NCBI GenBank assembly: GCA_041747755.1
Contig: JBGTEN010000001.1
Coordinates: 1 to 64,000 of the forward strand
Length of the DNA stretch: 64,000 bases
Direction: 5' to 3'
From: Aurantibrevibacter sp041747755
GTDB lineage: Bacteria; Bacteroidota; Bacteroidia; Flavobacteriales; Flavobacteriaceae
Part shown: in pieces, positions 53,793-63,575 of the stretch
Layout: each line of letters opens with the position of its first letter
Position numbering within the stretch: the stretch's first letter is position 1
Notes under the pieces: model-generated
Told to the model about the DNA's origin: nothing
The model's database searches: none
What the model saw: only the letters and a program-made list of their open reading frames with translations
Program-made: the position numbers and the translations under genes

Positions 53793-55430
53793 ATGTCACA
53801 AACCAAATATATTTTTGTAACCGGTGGGGTTACCTCTTCTCTTGGAAAAGGGATTATTGCAGCCTCTTTAGCCAAATTACTTCAGGCACGTGGTTATAAA
53901 ACAACCATACAAAAATTAGACCCCTATATTAATGTTGATCCAGGGACTCTTAATCCATATGAGCATGGCGAATGTTATGTAACTGATGACGGCGCGGAGA
54001 CCGATTTGGACTTAGGTCATTATGAGCGCTTTCTTAATGTTAAAACTTCTCAGGCAAATAATGTTACCACGGGCAGAATTTACCAAAGCGTTATTGAAAA
54101 GGAACGCCGCGGTGAATTTTTGGGTAAGACGGTACAAGTGGTGCCACACATCACCAATGAAATAAAAGAGCGTGTTCAACTTCTGGGAAATAGCGGGGAA
54201 TATGATATTGTTATTACTGAAATTGGGGGTACTGTGGGAGATATTGAGTCTTTGCCTTACATTGAAGCCGTTCGTCAATTACTATGGGAGTTAGGAGACA
54301 ATAATGGCATTGTAATTCATTTAACATTAGTACCTTATTTATCTGCTGCAGGTGAGTTAAAAACTAAACCAACCCAGCACTCTGTCAAGACCTTGATGGA
54401 GAGTGGAATAAAAGCAGATATTTTAGTGTGCCGAACAGAACACGAAATTTCGGATGAAATAAAGGATAAACTGGCATTGTTTTGCAATGTGAAACGTGAG
54501 GCGGTAATACAGTCTATTGACGCGTCTACTATTTACGATGTGCCTATTTTAATGCAGGAAGAGGGATTGGATACGGTGACTCTTCAGAAGTTAGCGTTGC
54601 CCAATAATAAGCAACCCGATCTATCTCAGTGGAAAGAATTCTTACACCGACATAAAAACCCCAAAAATGAAATTACCATTGGGCTTATCGGTAAATATGT
54701 AGAATTACAGGATTCATACAAATCTATTTTGGAGTCTTTCATTCATGCTGGCGCAGCCAACGAGGTAAAGGTTAAGGTAAAGTCAATACATTCTGAACAT
54801 ATTACAGAAAAAAATATAAGTAAGCAAATGTTTGGTTTGCATGGTATTTTGGTAGCACCTGGTTTTGGTGAACGGGGGATTGAAGGAAAAGTAAGGGCGG
54901 TTCAGTTTGCCAGAGAAAACAGAGTTCCTTTTTTTGGAGTGTGTTTGGGGATGCAAATGGCGGTAATTGAATTCGCCAGAAATGTAGTGGGACTTGCAAA
55001 TGCTAATTCTACTGAGATGGATGAAGATACACCCAATCCGGTAATAAGTTTAATGGAAGAACAGAAGACGATAACAAATAAGGGTGGCACCATGCGCCTT
55101 GGAGCATGGAATTGCGATTTAAAAGAAGGTAGTCTGGTTCAAAAAATGTATCAAGGAGTTGCTCAAATTACTGAAAGGCATCGTCATAGATATGAATTTA
55201 ATAATTTATATAAAGAGCAGATAGAAAAACTGGGGTTGGTATGCTCAGGGGTAAATAGGGAAACCGGCCTAGTCGAAATAATCGAACTACCCACACATCC
55301 TTGGTTTATAGGAGTTCAGTACCATCCGGAATACAAAAGTACGGTGGCTAATCCGCATCCTCTTTTTATTGGATTTGTGAAGGCTGCATTAAAACATAAA
55401 AAAGAGCAAACAAATGCCAGTTTGGCATAA
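53793..55430 (+). CDS. pyrG: CTP synthase
   Basis: PyrG aminates UTP to CTP. The 545-residue protein has the N-terminal synthetase domain (FVTGGVTSSLGKGIIAAS; LDPYINVDPGTLNPYEHGE) and a C-terminal class I glutamine amidotransferase domain (Cys about residue 384 in GVCLGMQMA, His/Glu in YHPEYKS). Length is the same as in E. coli. It is followed after 95 bp by yidC with no terminator in between, so the two may share a transcript. Confidence 0.97.
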   Translation: MSQTKYIFVTGGVTSSLGKGIIAASLAKLLQARGYKTTIQKLDPYINVDPGTLNPYEHGECYVTDDGAETDLDLGHYERFLNVKTSQANNVTTGRIYQSVIEKERRGEFLGKTVQVVPHITNEIKERVQLLGNSGEYDIVITEIGGTVGDIESLPYIEAVRQLLWELGDNNGIVIHLTLVPYLSAAGELKTKPTQHSVKTLMESGIKADILVCRTEHEISDEIKDKLALFCNVKREAVIQSIDASTIYDVPILMQEEGLDTVTLQKLALPNNKQPDLSQWKEFLHRHKNPKNEITIGLIGKYVELQDSYKSILESFIHAGAANEVKVKVKSIHSEHITEKNISKQMFGLHGILVAPGFGERGIEGKVRAVQFARENRVPFFGVCLGMQMAVIEFARNVVGLANANSTEMDEDTPNPVISLMEEQKTITNKGGTMRLGAWNCDLKEGSLVQKMYQGVAQITERHRHRYEFNNLYKEQIEKLGLVCSGVNRETGLVEIIELPTHPWFIGVQYHPEYKSTVANPHPLFIGFVKAALKHKKEQTNASLA

Positions 55431-55525
55431 ACCCGTTTATTGGATATATATTTGCTTACAACAATCAAATCGTTATAGTCCCTCTTAAAATTTTAAGATT
55501 ATAGGGTATATTAAATCAAATTTAA

Positions 55526-57379
55526 ATGGAAGAAAAGAAAATAGACATAAATACCATAATTGGTTTTGTATTGATTTTTGCGATACTTATTTTTATGTTT
55601 TACCAAAATCAACCAAGTCCTGAAGAAATTGAAGCACGGAGAGTTCAGCAAGAAAAAATTGACGCCCAGTCAAAAGTAAATGAGCCTTTAAGTCAGAAGG
55701 TTAAGGAATCAAATATGCTTATCCCCGGAGATTCCAGTGCAATTGCCAGCTTCAAAAATGCTATCGGTGCCTTTGGGTATACTACTCCTTCTGATGATAT
55801 TACCGTTTTGGAGAATAATTTGGTTTATTTGAGAATTAGCAACAAGGGCGGACAAATTGTTGAGGCCAGAATAAAGGGTTATAATACGTATGATTCGCTA
55901 CCACTTCATTTAATTAAGGATGGGAACGCCTCTTTTGGATTAACTTTTACAACCTCGGATAACCGAGTTTTAAATACAAACGATTTGTATTTTGAACCAG
56001 TTATGAGTCAATCCGGTAATAACCAGATTCTATCAATGCAGGCTAAGGTGGCTCCTAATCAATTTTTGGAGTATCGCTATGAAATGAAGCCAGATGATTA
56101 TTTGCTGGACTTCAACATTCGTTCTCAAGGACTAAATGGTATTATAAATGGCAGTCAACCGGTAAATCTGGAATGGAAGTTAAGAACTATCCGACACTCC
56201 AAAAGTATTCAATATGAAAACCGATATACGAGGCTTACGTATAACCATAAGGATGGAAAAATAAGTAAACTCTCAGAAGGTAGTGATGACGAAGAAACAG
56301 AGGCTAACATCAAATGGTTATCTTACAGGCAACATTTTTTTAGTTCTATTTTAACTACCAAAACCCCTTTTGAAACAGGAAAATTAAGTTCCGTAAATTT
56401 AGTAAAAGAGGAAAGCAAGACGGCAGGTTTTAGTAAAGATTATGCTTCTTTGGTGCCATTAAAGTTGGAGGCAGGTGAATTATCCTATGCGATGAACTGG
56501 TATTACGGACCAACAGATGTAAAGATTTTGGCTCAATACAAAGAATTAGGCTTAGAAGATTCTATTCCCTTTGGATGGGGGATTTTCGGATGGATTAACC
56601 GCTATATTTTTACCCCATTATTCTCCTTTTTAATTTTGTATTTCCCTCATGGTATTGCCATTGTGGTTATGACAATTATTGTTCGTCTGGTAATGTCTCC
56701 TGCAACTTATAAGTCCTATTTGTCTCAAGCCAAAATGAAGGTTCTAAAACCTGAAATCACTGAGCTGAACGAAAAATACAAGGACAATGCCATGAAAAAG
56801 CAACAAGAGACCATGAAGTTGTACAATAAGGCCGGTGTAAGTCCCATGAGTGGCTGTCTTCCCGCTGTTTTGCAGTTGCCTATTTTTTATGCTCTTTTTA
56901 TGTTTTTTCCAACTTCATTTGCATTACGTCAAAAACCTTTTCTATGGGCTGATGACCTTGCCTCTTATGATACCATTGCTCAATTGCCATTTAGCATCCC
57001 TTTTTATGGCGACCATGTGAGTTTGTTCCCTATTTTGGCATCTATAGCCATCTTCTTTTATATGATGATGACTACAGGACAAAACATGCCTACACAGCCT
57101 GGAATGCCTAATATGAAATTTATTATGTATTTGTCACCATTACTAATGTTGTTTTTCTTTAATAGTTATGCTAGTGGATTAAGTTTGTATTATTTTGTTT
57201 CCAACCTAATTACCATCTTAATTATGTTGGCAATTAAAAAGTTTATCCTGAACGAGGATAAGATTCATGCACAGATTCAGGAAAATAAATTGAAACCAAA
57301 AAAGGAGAACAAATTTCAACGCAAGATGAGAGAAATGATGGAGCAAGCAGAGGAGCAAAAGAAGTTAGGCAAAAAGTAA
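55526..57379 (+). CDS. yidC: Membrane protein insertase YidC
   Basis: YidC inserts inner-membrane proteins, alone or with SecYEG. The 617-residue protein starts with an N-terminal transmembrane helix (about residues 10-25), has a large periplasmic beta-sandwich domain (about 60-350) and a C-terminal 5-helix domain with the conserved positively charged cavity region (IVRLVMSPATYKSYLSQAKM; Arg in the first core helix) and GCLPAVLQLPIFYALF. A basic C-terminal tail (NKLKPKKENKFQRKMRE) is usual for ribosome contact. Normal length for Bacteroidota. A terminator follows. Confidence 0.96.
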   Translation: MEEKKIDINTIIGFVLIFAILIFMFYQNQPSPEEIEARRVQQEKIDAQSKVNEPLSQKVKESNMLIPGDSSAIASFKNAIGAFGYTTPSDDITVLENNLVYLRISNKGGQIVEARIKGYNTYDSLPLHLIKDGNASFGLTFTTSDNRVLNTNDLYFEPVMSQSGNNQILSMQAKVAPNQFLEYRYEMKPDDYLLDFNIRSQGLNGIINGSQPVNLEWKLRTIRHSKSIQYENRYTRLTYNHKDGKISKLSEGSDDEETEANIKWLSYRQHFFSSILTTKTPFETGKLSSVNLVKEESKTAGFSKDYASLVPLKLEAGELSYAMNWYYGPTDVKILAQYKELGLEDSIPFGWGIFGWINRYIFTPLFSFLILYFPHGIAIVVMTIIVRLVMSPATYKSYLSQAKMKVLKPEITELNEKYKDNAMKKQQETMKLYNKAGVSPMSGCLPAVLQLPIFYALFMFFPTSFALRQKPFLWADDLASYDTIAQLPFSIPFYGDHVSLFPILASIAIFFYMMMTTGQNMPTQPGMPNMKFIMYLSPLLMLFFFNSYASGLSLYYFVSNLITILIMLAIKKFILNEDKIHAQIQENKLKPKKENKFQRKMREMMEQAEEQKKLGKK

Positions 57380-57401
57380 GTATCTCTTCTTTAATTAAAA
57401 T

Positions 57402-57447
57402 AAAAGCTCCCGTTTGTCTATTAGAAAATAGCATTCGGGAGCTTTTT
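57402..57447 (+). terminator. Rho-independent terminator after yidC
   Basis: AAAAGCTCCCG and CGGGAGCTTTTT form a strong stem around a loop of about 23 nt, ending in T's. It lies 23 bp after the yidC stop. Confidence 0.9.
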
Positions 57448-57603
57448 GATACTTAGGTTGGTTTGGTAAGATTTGGGTTAGCAAAGATTGCTTTTAAAAA
57501 GTTTCAAAAGAAGTAATAGTTGTGTAATCGGCAAATAAGTATGGCAAATGGTCTACTAATGATGCAGAAATTTTCAAAGTAATTTTGGAATCGACTTAGA
57601 AAT

Positions 57604-57653
57604 AAAAAACTTCCCAACAAATTTTCTGTAGCGAGTTTGAAGGGAAGCTTTTA
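57604..57653 (-). terminator. Possible terminator of the three-domain fasciclin gene
   Basis: Read on the minus strand, AAAAGCTTCCC pairs with GGGAAGTTTTTT around a long loop, with a T run after the stem. It is 46 bp beyond the stop at 57699. Confidence 0.6.
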
Positions 57654-57698
57654 AAACAACTAATAACAAATCGATAACAACTTTTAAGGGGGAACTTT

Positions 57699-59249
57699 TT
57701 AATTATTTAAAATGTCTAATACTTCTTGAGGTAACAAAACTTTGTTTATAACGTGTACAACACCGTTACTAGTTTCAACATCTGCCATTACCACCTCTGC
57801 ATCAATATCAGTAGCATCTTGTATAAAAACACCCCCGGTTAGATTAATGGTAACATTTTCTCCTTGTACTGTTGGGATCATTTGTCCAGCAGTTAAATTG
57901 GTTGATAGTGCAGCTGCACCTGAAACTACATGGTAAGTAAGTACTTTAGTCAATAATTCCTTTTCTGCCGGAGTATCAAAATCTTCCAAGGAGTTGAAAT
58001 CATCGCCTAAGGCATCTAATAGTGCGGCAAAAGCAGCATTTGTAGGAGCAAAAACGGTAAAAGGACCTTCACCATTTAACACTTCAACAAGGCCGGCATC
58101 AGCTTGAATAAGCGCATCTACCAACAAGCTTAAATCCGGAACACTCTGAGCGGTTGCAACAATGTTTGGTAAGGAAGGATTAAGTGCATCTAGCACCTCT
58201 TGTGGCAATAAGACTTTGTCGATTACATGTACAACTCCATTGCTGGTTAGTACATCAGCCATCACAACTTCGGCTGCTTCAACTTCTGCGGCTTGCTTAT
58301 CTTTTATAAAAACACCACTTTCTAAACTTACGGTTACATCTTCCCCTTGTACTGTTGGTATCATTTGACCTTCAGATAAATCCGTAGATAATGCTGCAGC
58401 TCCAGAAACTACATGGTATGTTAACACTTTGGCTAAAAGTTCTTTTTCAGCTTCTGTATCAAAATCCTCTAATGAATTATATTCATCACCCAATGCATCT
58501 AACAAAGCAGCGAAAGCAGCATTCGTCGGTGCAAAAACAGTAAAAGAACCTTCACTGCTCAAAACTTCTACCAATCCGGCATCTGCCTGTATAAGAGCAG
58601 CTACCAATAAGCTAAGATCAGGAACAGTTAGTGCAGTTTCAACAATATTTAGCTCAGGTTCTTCTCCCAAAGAGTTGACAAAATCAATTGCTGATTGAGG
58701 TAACAAAACCTTATCTATAATATGTACAACTCCGTTGGTAGCCGCTACATCCGCTGCAGTAATATTTGCATTCACTCCTGAGGCATCTCCTAGAACAAAG
58801 GAACTACCTGAAGCAATCACTTGAATATTGTTTCCTGAAAAAGCTGTGCTTACATTTCCAGCAGCTAAGTCAGTAGATTTTACTTCTGCAGGGATTACAT
58901 GGTAAAGAAGGATATCTCTTAGTAAATCTTTTTCAGCTTGCGTATCAAAATCTGCAAGGCTATTGTAATCATCTCCCAAGGCATTTAGCAATGCAGTAAA
59001 AGCTGCATCGGTAGGAGCGAAAACGGTAAAGGGACCTGTACCACTCAACGTAGTTGCAAGTCCGGCATCGGCCTGACCGATTGCCGCAACCAGAGCACTT
59101 AAATTAGGTGTGGCAGAAGCCAGCTGTACAATATTTGATGTTGGTTGTGGAACTACAGGGCCATTGTCATCATCATTGTTGCAGGATAGGAGCAGAAATG
59201 AAATGATTGTGGTCATGGCAATACCATTCAATCTCAATAATTTTTTCAT
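57699..59249 (-). CDS. Lipoprotein with three fasciclin (FAS1) domains
   Basis: A 516-residue lipoprotein. The signal (MKKLLRLNGIAMTTIISFLL) ends at a lipobox Cys in LLSCNNDDDNG; the acidic residues after it resemble a surface-export signal of Bacteroidota. Three FAS1 domains follow (about 40-195, 200-365, 368-515), each with the H1 motif FTVFAPT[DN]AAF and H2-like TNGVVHIIDKVLLP/SNGVVHVIDKVLLP. Domains 2 and 3 are about 84% identical over 110 residues. FAS1 proteins mediate cell-cell or matrix adhesion, so a surface-adhesion role is likely. Another fasciclin gene follows it on the chromosome. Confidence 0.9.
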   Translation of the reverse strand: MKKLLRLNGIAMTTIISFLLLSCNNDDDNGPVVPQPTSNIVQLASATPNLSALVAAIGQADAGLATTLSGTGPFTVFAPTDAAFTALLNALGDDYNSLADFDTQAEKDLLRDILLYHVIPAEVKSTDLAAGNVSTAFSGNNIQVIASGSSFVLGDASGVNANITAADVAATNGVVHIIDKVLLPQSAIDFVNSLGEEPELNIVETALTVPDLSLLVAALIQADAGLVEVLSSEGSFTVFAPTNAAFAALLDALGDEYNSLEDFDTEAEKELLAKVLTYHVVSGAAALSTDLSEGQMIPTVQGEDVTVSLESGVFIKDKQAAEVEAAEVVMADVLTSNGVVHVIDKVLLPQEVLDALNPSLPNIVATAQSVPDLSLLVDALIQADAGLVEVLNGEGPFTVFAPTNAAFAALLDALGDDFNSLEDFDTPAEKELLTKVLTYHVVSGAAALSTNLTAGQMIPTVQGENVTINLTGGVFIQDATDIDAEVVMADVETSNGVVHVINKVLLPQEVLDILNN

Positions 59250-59452
59250 AATGTTTCAGGTTTTAATTGTTTTAAATTATTCGTTTTTTGAAGCATAAAT
59301 AAGAGAATTAACATATTTTGTTTATTCTTTATAATTAAAACTTCAACAATAAGATTACAATATTAAAGAATGGTTGCGTTTGTTTATGGTATTTTTTTAA
59401 AAGTTTAACAGAAATTAATAAAGTTTAGGCTCTATTTTTCAATTAAAAGCAC

Positions 59453-59478
59453 AAAAAAAGCCGCCAGAGGCAGCTTTT
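59453..59478 (-). terminator. Terminator of the two-domain fasciclin gene
   Basis: AAAAAGCCGCC and GGCAGCTTTTT form a stem (one mismatch) around AGA, with T runs on either side. It lies 21 bp beyond the stop at 59499. Confidence 0.75.
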
Positions 59479-59498
59479 TAATTTTTGAAACAAATGTC

Positions 59499-60485
59499 TT
59501 AATTTGTCGTGTCTGGGCGCAGCACTTCATTAACTGCATGAACTACTCCATTAGAGGCTTGTAAGTTAAATAAGGCATCGCTCATAATAATATCATTATT
59601 TCCTGCACCATCAGTAATTTTTAAAGATTCTCCTACAACTGAAAAAGTTAAGATATCACCTTCTAAAGTAGGTGGAGATTGTAATTCATTGGTTATAGCA
59701 CTAGACTGAATATTGTTTCCCGGAATTACATGATGATTTAAGATGGCTGTTAAGGTTTCTGTTGGTGTTGATACTGGTATGGCAGCAAAGGCACTATTAA
59801 CTGGCGCAAATACTGTAAAAGGGGCAGGATTAATACCAAATGGAGTACTAAGAGTGGCTACATAATTTGGTTGTCCTTGAGATTTTAATGCGGTCTCAAG
59901 AGCAGCAAAATTTGGATCTAAAACTATAAAATCCGCCACTGTTGCTAATTTAATCACAACTTCTACTACATGTATTGTTCCATTCTTAGCTGCAATATCC
60001 GCTCCTCCCGAGGAAATTTGGGTCACTCCATTAAAGTTAATTCCTTGACTTGAGTCAAAATAAAGACTTATGTTGCTCCCGGTAGAAGGACCTGGTGCAA
60101 GAGTTTTAATATAACCACTTTGAAAACCAATAAAATTATCGGATCTAATATTAGCACCGATAACGTGATTTAAAAGCACTTGTCTTAAAACAGGTACGGG
60201 AACAGCATCAAGATTGGCAAATCCATTGGTGTTCAAGAAGGCTGTAAATGCAGTATTTGTCGGTGCCAAAATGGTAAAAGGACCATTACCACTTAAGGTA
60301 GTAAGTAATTCTGCTCGTTCCAAGGCAAACACTAAAGTGGAAAAATTGGGACTGTCTTGCAGCAGTTCAACTATATTTTCCTCAACGGACGGTACAACGG
60401 GATTATCATCATTCGTACAAGACATTATGAGTAAAACAAATAATGAAAGGAAAGTAATTTTTTTAAATTTAAAATATTTTTTCAT
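59499..60485 (-). CDS. Lipoprotein with two fasciclin (FAS1) domains
   Basis: A 328-residue lipoprotein with signal MKKYFKFKKITFLSLFVLLI and lipobox Cys in LIMSCTNDDNP, followed by acidic residues that may direct it to the cell surface. Two FAS1 domains cover about 35-185 and 190-325, with GPFTILAPTNTAF and PFTVFAPVNSAFA as H1 motifs and NGTIHVVEVVIK and NGVVHAVNEVLRP as H2. It is quite divergent from the neighbouring three-domain protein, so the pair is an old duplication or shuffling. A terminator follows, so the two fasciclin genes are separately transcribed. Confidence 0.9.
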   Translation of the reverse strand: MKKYFKFKKITFLSLFVLLIMSCTNDDNPVVPSVEENIVELLQDSPNFSTLVFALERAELLTTLSGNGPFTILAPTNTAFTAFLNTNGFANLDAVPVPVLRQVLLNHVIGANIRSDNFIGFQSGYIKTLAPGPSTGSNISLYFDSSQGINFNGVTQISSGGADIAAKNGTIHVVEVVIKLATVADFIVLDPNFAALETALKSQGQPNYVATLSTPFGINPAPFTVFAPVNSAFAAIPVSTPTETLTAILNHHVIPGNNIQSSAITNELQSPPTLEGDILTFSVVGESLKITDGAGNNDIIMSDALFNLQASNGVVHAVNEVLRPDTTN

Positions 60486-60658
60486 ATTATTGATTGTTTA
60501 CCAGCTAAGATGCAAATAGCTATAGATGGTTGCTTTAAACTAAAGCTTATTAACAAAGATACTATCGGAAATGTTTTGAATCACATTGGTAATAAATTAA
60601 TTCTGTTGATCTAATTAAATGATTTTTGCTTAATCCATCGTGGCATCTTTGATTTTTG

Positions 60659-60666
60659 TAATTTTG
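60659..60666 (+). promoter_or_regulatory. -7 element of mnmA
   Basis: TAATTTTG matches TAnnTTTG and lies 17 bp before the mnmA ATG. No good -33 TTG was seen. Confidence 0.5.
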
Positions 60667-60683
60667 CCTATGCTATAAATACT

Positions 60684-61874
60684 ATGAAAAAAGTAGTTGT
60701 TGGACTGTCAGGAGGTGTAGATTCCAGTGTTGCCGCTTATCTCTTAAAAGAACAGGGATATGAGGTTATTGGACTATTTATGAAGAATTGGCATGATGAT
60801 TCTGTGACCATTTCTAAGGAATGTCCTTGGCTTGATGATAGTAATGATGCGTTAATCGTAGCTGAAAAATTAGGTATCCCTTTTCAGACTGTGGATTTAA
60901 GTTCGGAGTATAAGGAGCGCATTGTAGATTATATGTTTCGCGAGTATGAAAAAGGTCGCACCCCTAATCCGGATGTACTTTGTAATCGGGAAATTAAGTT
61001 TGATGTCTTTTTAAAAATTGCGCTTCAATTGGGTGCGGATTATGTGGCAACCGGACATTATTGTAGAAAAGGAATTTTAAAAAATGCTGATGGAACCGAA
61101 ACGTTTCAACTCTTGGCAGGGGCAGATGGTAACAAAGATCAATCCTATTTTTTATGCCAACTTTCACAAGAACAGTTGGCTAAAAGTTTATTTCCTGTTG
61201 GCGAACTTACTAAACCTGAAGTACGCCAAATTGCCGCCGAAAATAATCTAATCACTGCTGATAAAAAAGATTCCCAGGGACTTTGCTTTATAGGTAAAGT
61301 TAGGCTTCCCGAATTTTTGCAACAAAAGTTAAAGCCCAAAGCCGGAGTAATTGTAGAAGTTCCTTTTGGCTTGGAAAAATATAGGGAAACGGTTTCTGAA
61401 TTCGGCAGTAAATCTGAAGAACTCGCTTTTCTATCGGAAAAAAAGCACTATTCCCTTACGGATGGAAAAGTTGTAGGGCAGCACCAAGGGGCGCATTATT
61501 TTACAAAAGGTCAGCGAAAAGGTCTGGATGTAGGTGGCACTAAGGAACCCCTTTTTGTGATTGAAACCGATGTGGATCAAAATATTATTTATACCGGTCA
61601 GGGAAAGAATCACCCGGGTCTATATCGCAAAACTTTATTCGTAACCAATGACGAAATCCATTGGATACGGACCGATATGGCTTTAAAAGTTGATGAAAGC
61701 ATGGAGGTATTAGCCAGAATTCGCTATCGCCAACCTTTACAGAAAGCTGTTTTATACAAAATCGATAGTGGTTTATATGTGGATTTTGAAGACAAACAAT
61801 CGGCCATCACAGAAGGACAGTTTGTAGCCTGGTACATCAATGATGAATTGATTGGCTCAGGGGTAATCTCCTAG
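60684..61874 (+). CDS. mnmA: tRNA 2-thiouridine(34) synthase MnmA
   Basis: MnmA adds sulfur to U34 of tRNA-Lys, -Glu and -Gln. The 396-residue protein has the ATP-pyrophosphatase P-loop GLSGGVDSSVAAYLL at the start and the two catalytic cysteines: C100 in LCNREIKF and C201 in GLCFIGK, plus HYCRKG and KDQSYFLCQL. The C-terminal beta-barrel domain is present. It is slightly longer than the E. coli protein (368). The S8 peptidase gene follows after 3 bp, so the two are co-transcribed. Confidence 0.96.
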   Translation: MKKVVVGLSGGVDSSVAAYLLKEQGYEVIGLFMKNWHDDSVTISKECPWLDDSNDALIVAEKLGIPFQTVDLSSEYKERIVDYMFREYEKGRTPNPDVLCNREIKFDVFLKIALQLGADYVATGHYCRKGILKNADGTETFQLLAGADGNKDQSYFLCQLSQEQLAKSLFPVGELTKPEVRQIAAENNLITADKKDSQGLCFIGKVRLPEFLQQKLKPKAGVIVEVPFGLEKYRETVSEFGSKSEELAFLSEKKHYSLTDGKVVGQHQGAHYFTKGQRKGLDVGGTKEPLFVIETDVDQNIIYTGQGKNHPGLYRKTLFVTNDEIHWIRTDMALKVDESMEVLARIRYRQPLQKAVLYKIDSGLYVDFEDKQSAITEGQFVAWYINDELIGSGVIS

Positions 61875-61877
61875 ATT

Positions 61878-63575
61878 ATGCTGAAGATAAACGTCATACT
61901 GATTTTTGCTTTTCTTTATTCTGGTTTTACTTTTGCCCAGGAACATGCCTGGGTATATTTTATTGACAAAGAGAATATAGTTGGGGCTTTGGAAAGTCCA
62001 AATTCTATACTGACTGCACGAGCTCTGGCGAGAAAAGCAAAATTTTCTATTCCGATTGATGAACGCGATGTTCCGGTGAACGAAAACTATATAGCACAAC
62101 TTAAATCACAGAACGGGATTATTGTAAAAGCAAAATCGAAATGGTTTAATTGTGTTCATGTGCTTGGAACAAGACAAGATATTGATAATCTTTCGGATTT
62201 AAGTTTTGTAAGTAACATTGTATTTGCAGACAGGAGCCTTAATCTAAAACAAGTTTTTTTGTCAAAGTCGCCATTAGCACCGAACAACCACATCGAAAAA
62301 ACCAAAGCAGTTCAGGTTAATTTTAATTATGGCAATACCGATGGACAGGTTAAGCAATTGAAAGCCAATGCGCTTCATGAAGCTGATTTTACCGGAGAGG
62401 GCATTTGGATAGCTGTGATGGATGGTGGCTTTCCTAATGTAGACCAATTGGGTGCCTTTCAGCGTTTAAGGACGAACAATGATTTGCTCGGAGGATATGA
62501 TTTTGTGGATAGAACAACCGATATTTACAGATCTTCCGGAGACGGTCATGGCACCAATGTACTGTCAGATATGGCGGGATTTATTGAGAATGAATTTGTA
62601 GGTACTGCCCCGGACGCCGGGTTTTTCTTATTTCGAACCGAAGAGTCGGCCCAGGAAACTCCGGTAGAAGAAAGTTATTGGGTTGAGGCTGCTGAAAGAG
62701 CAGATAGTCTGGGTGTCGACCTTATTAATACTTCTTTAGGCTATAGTACTTTTGATAATCCGGCTTATAGTTATACCCCTGCAGATATGGATGGACAAAC
62801 CACTTTTATCTCAAAAGGAGCTAATATAGCCACAGAAAAGGGTATGTTGGTAGTGGTTTCTGCCGGGAATTCAGGCACTTCTTCTACATGGAATATTGTT
62901 TCTGCCCCGAGTGATGCCAATGTTTTTACTGTTGGAGCAGTAAATGCAGCCGGTAATCACGCCAGTTTTAGTTCCAGAGGCCCCAATGCCGATGGTATTA
63001 TAAAACCTGATGGTATGGCTCTTGGAGTAAATGCAGCAGTTGTAGCCACAAATAATACTATCGGTACTGCAAACGGAACCTCTTTTTCCTCACCCATTAT
63101 GGCAGGAGCAATAGCATGTTTGTGGCAGGCCTTTCCGGAGAAATCGAATTTAGAGGTTATGCAAATGGGCAGGGAAAGCGCTTCCCATTTTAATAATCCA
63201 TCTCCAGAAATGGGGTATGGCATCCCCAACTTTGAATTGGCACTAAGTTCATTAGAAACGTCTGAAGAACCGGAAGAACCTATCGAACCTGAGGAACCTG
63301 TTGAACCGGAAGTCCCAGAAGTCCCTGAAACTCCTGAGGAAGAAGCTATTGTTTTATTTCCGAACCCGGGAAATAACAGAGTTGCCATTCAATTACCAAA
63401 CTCTGATGAAGGGTATTATGTCACTATTTTTGATATCTATGGAAAAAAGGTGCTCCAAAAGCAACTTTCTACTGGGGATAATGAGATTCCGGTGGAACAA
63501 TTGAGCAATGCCATGTATATTGTTCAGTTGGAATCGTCCGAAGGAACAAAAAAATTCAAGTTTATTAAAAATTGA
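61878..63575 (+). CDS. Secreted S8 subtilase with type IX secretion sorting domain
   Basis: A 565-residue secreted serine protease. A signal peptide (MLKINVILIFAFLYSGFTFA) is followed by a propeptide-like region and an S8 domain with intact triad: Asp in VMDGGFP (about 181), His in GDGHGTNV (about 222), Ser in GTSFSSPIMAG (about 401). A glutamate-proline-rich linker (about 461-490) leads to a Por secretion C-terminal sorting domain (LFPNPGNNRVAIQ, YGKKVL, MYIVQLES, KKFKFIKN), the signal for type IX secretion and surface attachment. Four bases overlap with the next gene (TTGA). It is the strongest indicator of a T9SS-bearing flavobacterium. Confidence 0.93.
   Translation: MLKINVILIFAFLYSGFTFAQEHAWVYFIDKENIVGALESPNSILTARALARKAKFSIPIDERDVPVNENYIAQLKSQNGIIVKAKSKWFNCVHVLGTRQDIDNLSDLSFVSNIVFADRSLNLKQVFLSKSPLAPNNHIEKTKAVQVNFNYGNTDGQVKQLKANALHEADFTGEGIWIAVMDGGFPNVDQLGAFQRLRTNNDLLGGYDFVDRTTDIYRSSGDGHGTNVLSDMAGFIENEFVGTAPDAGFFLFRTEESAQETPVEESYWVEAAERADSLGVDLINTSLGYSTFDNPAYSYTPADMDGQTTFISKGANIATEKGMLVVVSAGNSGTSSTWNIVSAPSDANVFTVGAVNAAGNHASFSSRGPNADGIIKPDGMALGVNAAVVATNNTIGTANGTSFSSPIMAGAIACLWQAFPEKSNLEVMQMGRESASHFNNPSPEMGYGIPNFELALSSLETSEEPEEPIEPEEPVEPEVPEVPETPEEEAIVLFPNPGNNRVAIQLPNSDEGYYVTIFDIYGKKVLQKQLSTGDNEIPVEQLSNAMYIVQLESSEGTKKFKFIKN

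Noticed and set aside
58162..58698. Plus-strand frames inside the fasciclin gene
   Set aside because: They are antisense shadows of the FAS1 repeats, rich in Ser/Thr because of the reverse reading of Ala/Asp codons.
57699..59249. Repeats inside the fasciclin gene considered as CRISPR or tandem DNA repeats
   Set aside because: They are coding FAS1 domains with synonymous divergence, no short repeats and no spacers.
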